From Dimorphilus gyrociliatus (taxonomy: Eukaryota; Annelida; Polychaeta; Dinophilidae): a stretch of DNA of 64,000 bases. The notes beneath the pieces were generated by a model. The model had not been told where the DNA came from. It saw only the letters and a program-made list of their open reading frames with translations, and did not search any database. Location: assembly GCA_904063045.1 (NCBI GenBank), contig CAJFCJ010000025.1, positions 992,001 to 1,056,000 of the forward strand, written 5' to 3'. The translations under genes were made by a program, and so were the position numbers. This document shows positions 12,256-24,873 of this stretch, one piece after another (within the stretch, counting starts at the first letter, position 1; each line of letters begins with the position of its first letter).

Positions 12256-15200
12256 TGATACTATTACTACAAAACTAGTTATTAGCATCAACGTAACAGA
12301 TAGAAGAATATGTAAGCCCTATATACTGTATATTTCGTATACTGTATATAAATATATACATAAAAGAGATAGACAAGAACTATATAAAGCAAATATCTAT
12401 ACACATCTAATGGATAAAAAAGTACCATATATATAAATATATACAGTATATACAGTATATACTGTATATATCCATAAATATTTATATATACATATATATG
12501 TATATATATATTTATCTACATTTAATGTGTGCTATTTGTTTATTCTAATTGATCTGTTCCGTCATCGTATCTGTATTTCTTGGCAGATCAAAGAATAAAT
12601 AAATACGCTATACCTTAATGTATATATTGGCGTAATTCAAGTCGGTAGAATCATTATGTCTTTGATCCCGTATAGAACTTATCTGCAAGATTTATATTGA
12701 TACTATGGAAGAGTTTATTTCTGATATCTATTTTTATGCATAAACTATACATTTGTGTAAATCAGTCAATTAGGTAGAAAAAGAGAGAGTGAGAGAGAGA
12801 GAAAAAGGGAGGGGGAGGGAGGGAGAGAAAAAGATAAAAGAGAAAAAAAAAGAAAAAAGATGAAAGGAAATTCTGTGGGTTACATACAAGTGAAAGAATG
12901 AAAAAATGGTAATTGCCAAGGTGAATTTAATAATTGTTCAACCAGATATGCCATAGAAAAGAAGCGTATAATGGACTGAAAATTAAGTAGATCTTTAGGC
13001 TTTTATCACTGCTCTTAGACTATTATTGGCAAAGGTCATTGAATAATAAAATAATAAAAGAGAAGTGAACAATAGAGTTTGGGATGGAATCAAAGAGAAT
13101 GCTGAATAGAATCGATTCGATTATTGGGTTAAGTTGTGCTGTAAAGGTAGAAAACAGTTGATACATTCACCGAGTTATGGATCTTGTGTATTCTATGCGG
13201 TAAGCATAAAAGGAAAGGCGATAAGATCGATTAGTAACAATAAATAGGTGTTTATTTATATTTATATACAATATTCTGTCTCTTTTGATGAACTTTATAG
13301 AGAGACTACAAAAATGCTATTCTTTCTTTCTATAAAACCAACTGACACGAGTCTGGTTCGAATTTCCATATATATTTTTAATACAAAGTCTCATTTCTGT
13401 TTAATCTCGTATAAAACTAAAGATTTAAGCTTAGTTTCTTAATTGTTAATTGATGAAAAGATTGGGAAATACGCAAGTAAAACTGTTAATACCATCGGTT
13501 TAACTTATCATTAAAAAGTTTAATTTAATTAACCTCTATGGATTTACCTATTGATCTTCTTCTTTTATTAATAATCGATAGCAGTTGAGTTTGCTTGTAT
13601 TTATTGTTTGTTTTGTTTGTTTGTTTGTTTTTGGTTGGAAAATATGTAAAGGGAAAAAGGAAGGAGTAGAGGAGTATAAGGAAGAGAAACAAGCCATGTA
13701 TTAAATGTTATATACTGTATATTGTATATTGTCATTGCTTATTTAGAACAATTTTAAACGTAGTTATTAATTATTTATCGTATTTTGTTATTCTCTAAAC
13801 TTTATAATTTCCAATAATCTTCTTTTCTTTAAAAGAGAAATACGTAGGTTGCAATTTCTATTCAGCTTCTAAACCGATCTCAGTCAGAACCGGAACTAGT
13901 TTCCCATTTCTATTTTAAACTATGATATTCTACTACTTGAAAATACCTTTCTCCTATTTACCTTCTTTCTTCTTTCTCTCTTTCTTTCTCTCTCTCTCTC
14001 TTTCCCTCTCTCTCATCTTTACTTTATTAATTTTAAATTTTGAACCGGCTAAAAGAAAATTCAGAAACTGGATTATGTCTCTAATCTTAGCTGTTTACGC
14101 TCTTCCTTGTTCAATTATTCACTTTAAAGAAAAGATAAAGCTTGTAATTTTACTTTAATTAATTCTAATTGAAAGCGAATAAGAATGCTTCTCCTATCCT
14201 ACCGGAGAGAAATTGCTGGCTCTTACCAAATTTAAATAATTTACATAATTATAAGACCACCGCCCACGACCAAATTAATCCAAACCACAGTCGATTCTCA
14301 TTCAAAAGCCGACAATCAATTCCGTTACATTGAGAGAGTTTGTCAATAATCAAGCGTCTCCATATTTAATGAAATCGCGTAGATTCGTCGCCAACTAACT
14401 CACGAAAGAATTCAACATTTACTTTTTAACAATATTAAAAACATTGATACCTGATATTTTAACAATTACTTAGTTTAAATATCATTTTGCTCTTTACCAA
14501 GGTAAGTTTTTTGATTGGAGAGAGAGTGTGTGTGTGTGTGTGTGAACATTGAAATATTCATAGAATGTCATGCTAAATATTCAGTTTTTCATAATATACA
14601 AACGGAGAAAGGTGAATCTATTTTTAATTATCAAACGAAAACAAAAAAGATTGTTAAGTCTTCTTTTCCGTCGATTGTTGTAACATCATCCAAATCATTT
14701 ACAAGTAGAGTAGCAATAACAAAAACAGAAGGAAATTGAGTGGGTGAGCTAGTGTGTGTATAAGGCAGAGAGAGAGAGAGAGGGGGGGGAAAGAGACAGT
14801 GAAAGAGTGAAAGAAGGAGGGGAATGAAAAAGAGAGAAATAGAGAGAAAAAAGGGAAAATTAATTCCTCCTCACCCCGTTGCTTCTGAGCAGTCAATAAG
14901 CTAAGTAAAGCGGAAAGGAGATGATTCGGATAAAGGGAAAAATTAAAAAAAATGGAAAAACCTATAACTATTAAAGTAAAATATGAAATTTCAAATGAAA
15001 TAGAACACGTTGATGGTGAAATAATTACAAAAGAAAAATTGAATAAGCTATTAAATTTACTGGACATCGACGCAATAATTAAGCCAATAGTCGCCTATTG
15101 TAAATATATTGAACAATCGGCGTTAATTGGTAATTATCTAGAGTGCGTGTAATTATTTTGAATAAAAAAAAAAGCAACTGAAAATTCAGAGTAAATTCTT

Positions 15201-17209
15201 ACCAAAGAATTATTTTTCCTCTGTTTATTCATTTTGCTGATTTATCTTTTATTTTTCAATTTCCCTCTTTGATTAATATTGCAAAATAGTAGAATATTAT
15301 GAATATGAACGCTTTCTCTCATTCTAAATATTCCCTTCCGCCTTTCGGGAGTGATTTGCGTTTGTTATGGGAAATGATTATTGTTTATTTAACGATCATT
15401 AACTTATGAATATTAATGAGGTTGTGCCAGCCTATTCTCTAGAGTTTTCATTATTTATTTGCCTGAAGGAATAATTCGAAGGCAATTTATCATTCATTTC
15501 TTGTCCTCTATTTGCTTTTCTCATGTATTTACGCATTAGAAGTATATTTGTATACTTGAATAGTTTATTTAAAAAACACTCAGTTACTTATTTCCTTTTC
15601 ATTCCTTTGTAGGCGTATTTACCCTTCTACCTGTCCAGGTGGAAGAGAAGGTTGCATCAAATTAGCTTAAAAAGACGGTATGAGTCCTTACTTACGGTTA
15701 GCTCACTTTCTCATTCGCTCAGTCACTCACTAATTCACTCAAACATTTCCTCTCTACATTTATTTTTCAAGGTACTTTTATGGCTATTGGTATTGTATAT
15801 ACTATATACTATGTATGCAGGATATATGCGTGTGTGGTATATAATTCGTTTCATTTTTCTTTTTTTTCCTTTGCCATCAAAGAGATGGCTATCTCAGCAG
15901 TTTAGTCTTAAAGGCATCTTTCTTCAGTAATTATAAGCCAGGAAAATACTACATTTAAATAAATACTCATCAATATTTCTCTGTGATTGCACTTAAAAAT
16001 AGATCAGATCCTTGACTTTGCTGTAAATAGAAAGCAAAATATAGATAGATAGATAGAGAGGACAGGACTAGTATTTTGTATAAACATAGTCACCAAATGT
16101 TACATAGAAGCAAAGAATACCTTCCAATACTATTTTAGAAAATGGCAGATGTTAATAGAGCAATCCAACTCGGTCTTACTGGCCAGACGACCAGTTGTAA
16201 ATTTCTTTTCCCTTAAATTAGGAAGGATTCAACTCTTATTGATGAACTTGTCAAATATCGATCCTGAACTAATTAAACTATCCTAAGATCAGTTCCACAA
16301 GAGTATTTATAGAAAATCGATTTATTTCTTTACTTTACTTAAATTGCTCTTGTATTTTGTTACTATTAAAGTAATCAAGTTTAATTATGAATGCTTAATA
16401 AAATTGTAGCTTTCTTAGCTCACGTATCGTCAACAAGGAATGGAAAAATAATTAAAAAAATAAAAGGAAATGTATGAAATTGCTGAGACAGCAATCTTAT
16501 TAAATACCTTCAGTCAAAAAGGGTAAAATTATGAAAGTAGGAAAGGGTTGGCGAGTGAAAACAAAGCAGGGGGGATGGGGTGGGAGGGGAAGAGGGGACA
16601 AATGAGAAAAAAAGGGTAGTTGGGGAGTACCAGAACAGGGAAGTGAGAGTGGCTTGAGTGAGAAAATGATACAGAGAGAAATTTTTAAATATAAAGAAAT
16701 AAAAGAGCAAACGAAAGGATTTTCATCTTAAAGCGAATGAGATAAAACTAAGCCGTTTGATAAAACGCATTTATTAAAATAACCATGTGGTTGTTATCAT
16801 CATTTCATTATTTTTGTTATGGATTTATACCTCAAACATCTGTTAGGTTTCAAACAATATATAAAGAGAAAAAAACAGTTTGTTGGCGGCGTCTCTTTCT
16901 TTTTCTCCATCTCCTACTCTCCCTTAAGGGATTTCTTTTGAATTTGATACGAATCGTGTTAGATGTTCTGTTGAGTTTTTATCGATGCGAAGACTACAGA
17001 CTCACTCCCACACCTCTTTTAGTTACTCAGGCCTATTTAGAGTTTGTTTTCTTTTCATTTCTCATATTGTCTGTAAATTCTGAAGAGAAATTCGCCGATT
17101 TTTACTCTTTGATAGATGAAGAGAATAATCATAAAAGACAACTTTTTTAATAGCTTCTTCTTTCTCTTTATTCCCATATATTTTCACTTTATCTCCTCTG
17201 AACAAACAG
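12218..17209. other. Mostly non-coding stretch with weak exon candidates
   Basis: Starts with an (ATT)n run (about 12223-12250) just after the donor at 12218, followed by TA-rich and GA-rich low-complexity DNA and a (TTTG)n tract near 13613-13631. Three stretches could be exons: 14563-14739 (frame ending TSRVAITKTEGN then stop), 14952-15152 (MEKPITIKVKYEISNE..., see separate entry), and 15613-15672 (after a TTTGTAG acceptor, frame ending PVQVEEKVASN then stop). The unresolved 5' exon(s) of the CC2D1-like gene may also lie here. Confidence 0.45.
14952..15152 (+). CDS. Unidentified short reading frame or exon
   Basis: An ATG-initiated frame of 66 codons, acidic/lysine-rich and amphipathic, with a segment ITKEKLNKLLNLLDIDAI followed by VAYCKYIEQ. 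It looks more protein-like than neighbouring frames, and a GTAATT donor near 15130 could end it as an exon. No family recognised. The opposite strand also has an open frame here, but it is low-complexity. Low confidence that it is translated. Confidence 0.2.
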   Translation: MEKPITIKVKYEISNEIEHVDGEIITKEKLNKLLNLLDIDAIIKPIVAYCKYIEQSALIGNYLECV

Positions 17210-20200
17210 GTAAGCAAACGCAACGCACCGATATAACGAATTTCAACTTGTCACCGGTAACTCCCCCTAGCGACGATGAATTTAAAGATAACGAAGCCAA
17301 TCTAGGTATAATTACTTTTTTTAAGCGTGAAAAGTCAACTTCATTCCTCCCCTTATGAAAGAGTAAAAATTCTGAATGAATCTGTATGTCAATAGCCAAA
17401 CCGATAACGCCACCTTGGACGCCTACGCCAGAGACGTCGCCACTTTTGAAGAGGAAAGACGAGGAGGCACATTCGATTCGCGGTTTACAATTATCAGAAT
17501 ACGTTTTGAATGAGCACAATTTCATGCTTGAACCAGACTACGATTATCCTTTGGATTCAATGAAGTGCCAAGTGAGTTGATTATATTGCTTTTTCACTTT
17601 TAATTAATTAATTAATTAGTTGTTTTCTTGTTAATTATTCTGTTTTTCACTTTTGTAGTTTCCTTCCCTAATTCATTAGCTTGTTTGTCTAACAAATAAC
17701 TTTTAATTTGTCTTTCTATCCAATTTTCTCCGTCTTCTCCGTTTTGCAGCTCCTTATCTGCTACCTCCTTCTCCTTCTACTTTTCCTCTTCTCCCTTCCG
17801 CCTTTCCCCTTATTTATTCTTCTACGTCTTCTTTATTATTCTTTCAACCTTAATTCCTATTTAACGTATCTACTTTTACATTTAAAAGGATCCGCCTCTT
17901 GACTTAAATCTACCGCAATCCTCATCTTTAAATGAAATATCCGAAGCGTCTAGGGCGTCAACGGAAGAAAGTAGCGTCTCTGACGAAACTCGGCAAATTT
18001 TAGCTAATCCGCCTAAATCCCTATTGGAAACGCTACGAATCCGACGGGATGAATTTGCAAAAAAATCGAAAAAGGCGGAAATATGTGGTAACGAAATCAA
18101 GAAACGGAGATATACTAAAAGCGTCATGATGTATGAAGAAGCAATAAAAGCTCACAGAACCGGTCGTCATTTTGACCTTGATGAACTTCCTACACCGCCC
18201 GGCTTCCCCTCTATGCAGTTTGGCTTTAGTGAGAGTTCAAGCGAAGCATCCAATTCAAACCTTGCACCATCAACAAGGAGTTTATCACCCTTTGGTAGCT
18301 TGCAATCGAAATCGGACGATGAACTCGACTTTCCAATGCACGTCACTAGAATAAAACGAATACTGGAGAGAAGAAAAAATGAATATGAAAACGCGGTACT
18401 TGAAGCTCTTGAAAGGGACGAAATTGAGAAATATGAAAAGTTCAATACTGCCTTACATAATATTGAAGATATGTTGAAAAATTTAAATATAACTGGAAGA
18501 GTGGAACGTTTCCGTATTCCTCCTCCGCCTAACGCAAAGACATTACCGGCTGTTAGTTTCGATTCTGGCATAATGGACGCTGAAAATAGGGAAGAAAAAT
18601 TTCATAAAATTGAAGCAGAACTCAAAGATCAAATAAAATTCTGCGACGAAAATCAGGAAAAGTGTTTTGAATATGGTCATACAAGTTTGGCCGATAAGTT
18701 CAAAGACTGGGGAAAGAAGACAAGGAGAGAATTGAGTTCATTAAAAAGAGCTTTCAGAAATGATGACAAACTCCCTGAATTTCTGAAAGAAAGCCGGAGC
18801 TTTAGCTATGCCAAGTTAGTTTAATTTTCTTTGAATTAGGCTAATATAAGAAAATTATATTTAATATATATATAGTTTCCTTGTCAACGTATATTCCCCA
18901 GAAGTAATCTTTTTCCCTTCTCTTTCCTCATTCAATTTTCACAAAGGAAACATTGAAACAGACACAATCGCAGACCATACGTAAATAATGCAATGATAAA
19001 ACTACATAAAAACTATTAATTGCCATATAACTAAAGATTGAAAAGAAAAGGGAAAATCGTAATATGTTTGTTCTTAGTTGTGAGAGCGCCGATTCTTTTA
19101 GCGCAGGTGCGTCATCACCGAATTGAAGAAATCGTTGCAATTTTCAATTGATACCAATGAAATTTATTCCTATAAAAGGAATTTCTCAGTAGATAATAGC
19201 TCTTCGAAGAAAATAATCTCATAAGTAGTGCTAAAAATGATGCATTGACGTCTAATACCACTTCATACGGTCATTTATAAGGCGGTCACGTGATCGGATA
19301 TATATTTTTTCATTTATAATAGGTTTTTTAATCATCTGTCACCAGTGATTCTTTATTAAAAATGGTAGAATTCGACGAAATAAAAGCAAATCAGGCATAA
19401 ATACAATGTATAAATGCAGCTATAGTTATATACTGTATATATACATAGATACGTATATACGTATATACATATACTATATATTCTGTATACAGAATGAAAT
19501 ACTGCATATACTGTCTATGAATACAGTCGATGCACGCTCTATTGAAAGAAAGAAAAGAGTTGAAAGAGCGAAAGAATGTAGACACAAATTAATCGTTATA
19601 CAGTATTTCAACGTCTAAATGAACAGTCTTTTGTTGATTTGAACCCGAGAAAAATACAAAAGAACGAATGAAAATATAATAAGTTTACTAGTCAGGTAAA
19701 GAAATATCTCTCTCATTTTCTTCTTTTTTCTTTCTTTCTTTCTCTCGTTCATTTATCGCTTTCATTGCTTTTCCTCTTCGAAAGAGAAATCTGTTTAACC
19801 CATCCTTTGTCATTCTTCAATTGAGAAGAGACGCCTTCCGACGTCTAATTATGTTCTTTAGGGAGATCGGAAAGCCGTCTAATATAAAAAAACTACTTTA
19901 TTTTGTTTTAGAAATTTTAATAAGTATAACAATACTTCCTAGGTTTTAACTATTCGACTAAGTAACATATCATGTTGACCTAGATTTTAATCTCTGACTG
20001 CAAATGACATGTTCCTTTTTAGGTCATTTCCTCACCTGGAAAGCGATGAACTAGAAATTTTGGCTATTCGCGCTCACAATCTTCCAATACCGGACGGTTT
20101 TACTGCTCAGAGCTTGGTAACGCTCCTAAAGTACGAATTTGCTCATCCCAAAGTGAGTAGAACTTATTTGAAACGTCTTAAATAGAATAAAAAAATTGAA

Positions 20201-22307
20201 TAAGATTAGCATATTTCCTCTTGGTTATGCGATGGAGGAAAAGGGAAGAGAGAGAAAAGTTTTATCTTCCCTTCCCCTCCCCCCCTCCCTCCTCTTCTAT
20301 TCCTAGTTTTTCAACGTTGCAAAATTACTAGAATATACTATAGGATTTTTCCTTGTAGGATAATCCTCAATCAGGAGATTTGAGCAGCCCGGTAAAAGGA
20401 ACTTCTTATCCTGAATATCGAGCTACAAAAAATCTAAAAATCGTTAGAAAGTCATCGTCTTTACCAAGGCTTTACGAGCTGTCCCTGAGGATTGACTTAC
20501 TATATAAACGAGGTTAGCAGAAATTTCCATAGCTTTTGATTATCTTTTTATAAATGGAAGCAATTTTCAGGATTTATGAAGAGCGATAAAGTACTTGGTT
20601 CGACTTTTCTCAAGTTAGACTCACTAAAGGCTCATTGTGAATGCCAAAAGGCCTATGACCTTTATCAAGGGCAGAAAAAAGTCGGAGGCCAGTTGGAGGC
20701 AAGATTAAGAGTGAGAAAACCCTTGAACGGAAACGTTGAAGAATTAGAATTCAACAGAGAATGGCTATCAATGATATCTTTCGACGATAGTAGCAGTAGC
20801 ACAAGTGGAGATAATCATAAGAAATATGCAAAAAATCGGTAATGCAACAAATTTACACTTGAATAAGCATCTTACCTAAACTGCACACGTTTCGCCCACT
20901 AGATGGAGACAATTCATTTTACCTATCTCCCTTGTTTGCGTCTAGTTTGTCCCAAATGGTTAGGCGATCCGTTTTTTCCATACGTCTTTTAGCGTGACGC
21001 AGTTGAAAGAGACGTCGTAGGTTTTTCTTTTTTTTTTTTATCAACAAAGACGCTTAAGCAATTATTCATAGCATATTTGATTGAGCAAGAAATTCGGTTA
21101 GTAAACTCGTGTCAGTTGCTGGAGAGATCTTTTTAAGAATTTTCTATAATCTTCAAGGGAATTTGTCAGGATAAAATAAGCGAATAAACCAAGGATGGCT
21201 AGATTTTGGTCATTTATTTCATTTTTTTTAAACCAATAAGGAAAAAGTTGACTAAAATAAGGAAAGAAATATAAATAATATATTATATTTATTATCGCGC
21301 ATGCGTAGAGATAAGGGATTAGTTGAAAAATGTTTTTTTTTATTTTTTTGTACTAGTTACAAGAGATAAGAGAGGAGAGAGAGAGAGAGGACTAGAGAGG
21401 GGAAGGGGTTAGAAAGAGAAAGAGACAGAGGAAGAGGGAAGAAGATAGGTTTATTTATATTAATATAACTAACGATTAATGAAATATTTATGGATACAGA
21501 TAAATATGCGTAAGATAAACGGGTAACAAAAAGAATACCGCCCCTTTAATGTTAACCATTGAAGTAAATATAACGTACATAAGCTACATATAATTTGTTA
21601 TTGTTTGTTTTTATACAGCCAGAGTGTTTTGTAAAGACTTTACGCTAAGCCCACCCAATATTCTTCAATATAGGTTTTATTTCATTGATAGTTCTATATA
21701 CAGTATATATGCGCGTATATACTGTATATTTATATATTTTGAAAATGCACTATTTGCTATATGGATAACATGAATTAATCATAGTCTGAACAGTTTGCAG
21801 TATGAAAAGCATATTGCACTAACATTGTTTGCCTAAAGCATTAGACTGTGCCAAATGTAATCAAATCCGCCAATATTTTCGCGCCAATATACTTAATCCA
21901 ATAACTTCACCCAAAATATTCTTTGCCCCTGCAGACCCGAAAAACTGGTAACGCCCTCTGCAATACATTCCCTGCAAGTGCTCAAATTTGAACGAGAACT
22001 GGTCTGCGCCCAGTTAAGTAGAAGAAATTCCTTAACTGCTGCTCAATTAGCGAAATTAAGAAGGAAACACGAAAAACTGGGAGAGTTGAGTGAGAAAACT
22101 CATAATAATTTGAAAAAGGGTGGAATTCCTGCATTAGAGACTTATGTTGAAAATGTTAGGGAGTTGTGCGATTCTTATAGCGTTGAGATAAAATCCTTGA
22201 AGAAGGCGGGTGAAAAAGAGTCTTCGAAAATCTTAGCAAAAAAGAAGGAACTTGCAGAACATGAAATTAAACGCATTACTGAAAGGTTGAATAAATTGAA
22301 AAAGTAG
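17210..22307 (+). CDS. CC2D1: CC2D1-like (Lgd/Freud-1) coiled-coil and C2 domain protein, 5' end unresolved
   Basis: Seven exons join in frame: 17210-17305, 17396-17571, 17889-18814, 20023-20152, 20359-20512, 20571-20838, 21935-22307, giving about 707 residues. Two DM14-type helical repeats lie in the third exon; one ends in the family signature DLDELPTPPGFP, and the second (IKRILERRKNEYENAV...) leads to RFRIPPPP. A C2 domain follows (AIRAHNLPIPDGF ... KSDKVLGSTFLKLDSLKAHC ... GGQLEARLRVRKPL), then the C-terminal helical region starting IHSLQVLKFERE. Family knowledge: Lgd/CC2D1 proteins bind ESCRT-III Shrub/CHMP4 and tune endosomal sorting and Notch signalling. Odd points: only two of the usual four DM14 repeats are visible, and the N-terminal exons (PVTPPSDDEF, KPITPPWTPTPETSP) do not resemble the canonical N-terminus. 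The first modelled exon begins mid-codon, so an upstream exon is expected; alternatively translation starts at ATG 17386. Introns at 18815-20022 and 20839-21934 are long. Confidence 0.85.
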
Positions 22308-24873
22308 GATTCTCTTCTTTTTTCTTTCCTTTTCTCAATCAATGCATCTCTTCTATCAAGTTGGAAACATTTTCAGACCATTCTTCATAATATTTTCATT
22401 TTCCTATAGATTTAGCTTCAGAATATAAAAAACAAAAATTAAATATACTTGTATACATTCCCTCCTCACCCCTCTCCTAAGGAGAATATACTATAATACA
22501 AATGCTCGCTTTTGTACTTCCGGTACAAATTATATATTCTATTCGTATATTAGTATATCCCTATGTATACAAGTATATCTTAATATATTTCGAGTATTGT
22601 TTTTTCCTTTTTTGTATATTGCGTATTATTAATAAGATACATAGTGTAAAAAAAACAAACAAACAAACAAACAAACAAAATAACCCAACAACTATCTGCA
22701 ATACTGCTTTACGGTGCTGTAGTAATGTTATATACTACGATTGTACCTTATTCTTATATATGCATATACAATTTCCTGTATAAAATATTATTTATGATTA
22801 CGTATACGGTCATTTACTATGTTTCGTATACTTTGTTCTGCTAAATATAATACTGTAAAGAAAGAATGAGAAAAACTGCAAAGAAAGAAAGATAGTGAAC
22901 GGTATAGCGAATGAGAGAGAAAGAGAGAGAGTGAGAATGAGAGAATGAGAGAGTGAAAGAGACAGAAAGACAGGCAGACAAACAGAAAAGAAAGAAGGAA
23001 GAAAAAAGTAGAGAGCAGTATATAAATAATGTTGCTGGTGATGACGATGATGATAATATTGAAAGGAATTTTTTTCGGTCAGCTCCCTTGAGAAAGTATG
23101 TACTGCACATTTTGAATTCTTTTTTCACTGTTGTTGTTTTTTCATGGTTTTTTTTTATGAATAAATTTTTTTGTTGAATTGTTAGAATTTGAAGGGAAAC
23201 AAAAAAACAAAAAACAAAAAAAAAAGAATTTGCAAAGGTTGTTTGATGCGTACAATAATTTGTTAATTAAAATTTATTCTCTTTTCATCTAGTCATCTTT
23301 TCTTCCTATTCTTTATTCTATTTTTAGTTTTCTACCTCCCGCTCTCCATCTTTTTCTTTCCATTCTTCGCCCAGCCTCCCTTTATCTCTTTCCATCTTCC
23401 ACTTGCCATACTCTATCGGGGGATAGAAAAAAATCAATGTAAAAAATAGAATAACATCCTTATTAGTAGAAAAATTCAATAACTACCTGGAAACCAACTC
23501 CTCAGGTCATATGTTCGTGGAAAGATGAAATCGGCCTATAATTTTTTTTCGCAGATAATTTTTTATATTTTATTTTTTCCGGGCAATTAATTGTCCTAAG
23601 TATTTTTTCCTGTAATCGTAAAATTCCCTTATTTCCTAAAGGACGGAAAGCAATTAAAATATTTCATTACACTTAAATTCCAACTGTTTACACAAGAGCA
23701 CAACAAACGACTTTTACGCCCCCTTTGAAATATTATTATTGCCGAAAAATCCTCTTTTTTCTTTTTCACTTTATCACTTCGATTAAATTCGTTCCCTCGT
23801 TTTCTAATGTTTTAGAAGAAGATCAAGGCGTATTCTTCTCTTCTTTGAAACTGTTCGTTGACTGGTTAAAAAACAAAATTAAAAAAATAATTAAACAGTC
23901 TTTTCCTTCATTTTTATTCTTTTCATTTATAATTTTCGCTGTGATGTTTGAAATAATAAGCTTGTTAGAAAAAATAGATTGCCTGCGTATAGACTAAGGA
24001 AGGAACGAAATATGGAGGAAGAGAAACATTTAGGGATAGAATACTAATCAGTGTGATAATGTCATTGGTATGAACTTCTAAACGATCGATAGAACTAAAT
24101 GCCATTTACTCATAGATGACAAATTTACATAAACACAAAGAATAAACAGAAAATGTATTCTACACATTGATTTCCCAATGGAAAATACATTGATGCAAAT
24201 ATATATATATATATAAATATATAGGTTTTATAATATAGGTTGTATATATAAAAAAAAACGCTTCTAAAACCCATATTTTTAAATTCATCTACTTTTTTCT
24301 CTCTTCTATTCCTTTACAATAAAATCCGTGTCTATTCTCCTTTTTCACACTAAACTGACAAACTGAACGTGCAAAATCCGACACAATAGTTCTTTGATTA
24401 CGAGAGCTTTTCGCTCATTACTCTTTTCCAGCTATTCTTTAACGATTTCCCTTTACAACCTACAAAAATACATATTTTCCACATAATCTTCCATCTATTC
24501 CCATCGTTTAATATTCAATCAGGAAAAATCATCTGGAATATTCTTTTACAACATCTTTATCTCTTCTCAACTATTCTTAATAAAGTATCTCTCTTTTCTC
24601 CCATTTTCTCTTCTCTACCGTATAGTTAATCAGACAATACATTCTATAATTTTTTTTTTGTTAACCATGCACGAATAGGCCTAAAATTTGCATGGAAACT
24701 GTTCAATATAAAATCGTGACGGTAGTACGTTATAAGCCTTCGCAACTTTAATAGGGTAGGGTTTTACTAGAGAGAGAACGGCCAAAAAGAGGCCTAATTT
24801 ATCGACTGTTCTGATTCATTTCCACAGTTAGTCAGCGACGTTTTTGTATTAAAAATCACGAAAAACGTTGGAA
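22308..24873. other. Intergenic region between the CC2D1-like and VWA genes
   Basis: AT-rich sequence with a (CAAA)n tract at about 22652-22678 and GA-rich and poly-pyrimidine runs. Short frames on both strands are low-complexity and I support none of them. It should contain the 3' UTR of the upstream gene and the promoter of the VWA gene, but I recognise no specific element. Confidence 0.6.

Noticed and set aside
17116-17209. Extension of the CC2D1-like gene to an ATG at 17116
   Set aside because: It would add a strongly hydrophobic signal-like N-terminus to a cytosolic protein; the segment looks like the polypyrimidine end of an intron before the acceptor at 17209.
17184-17525. Minus-strand frame of 113 codons
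   Set aside because: Antisense shadow of the CC2D1-like exons 17210-17305 and 17396-17571.
18167-18571. Minus-strand frame of 134 codons
   Set aside because: Antisense of the large DM14-coding exon, whose + strand reading matches a known family.
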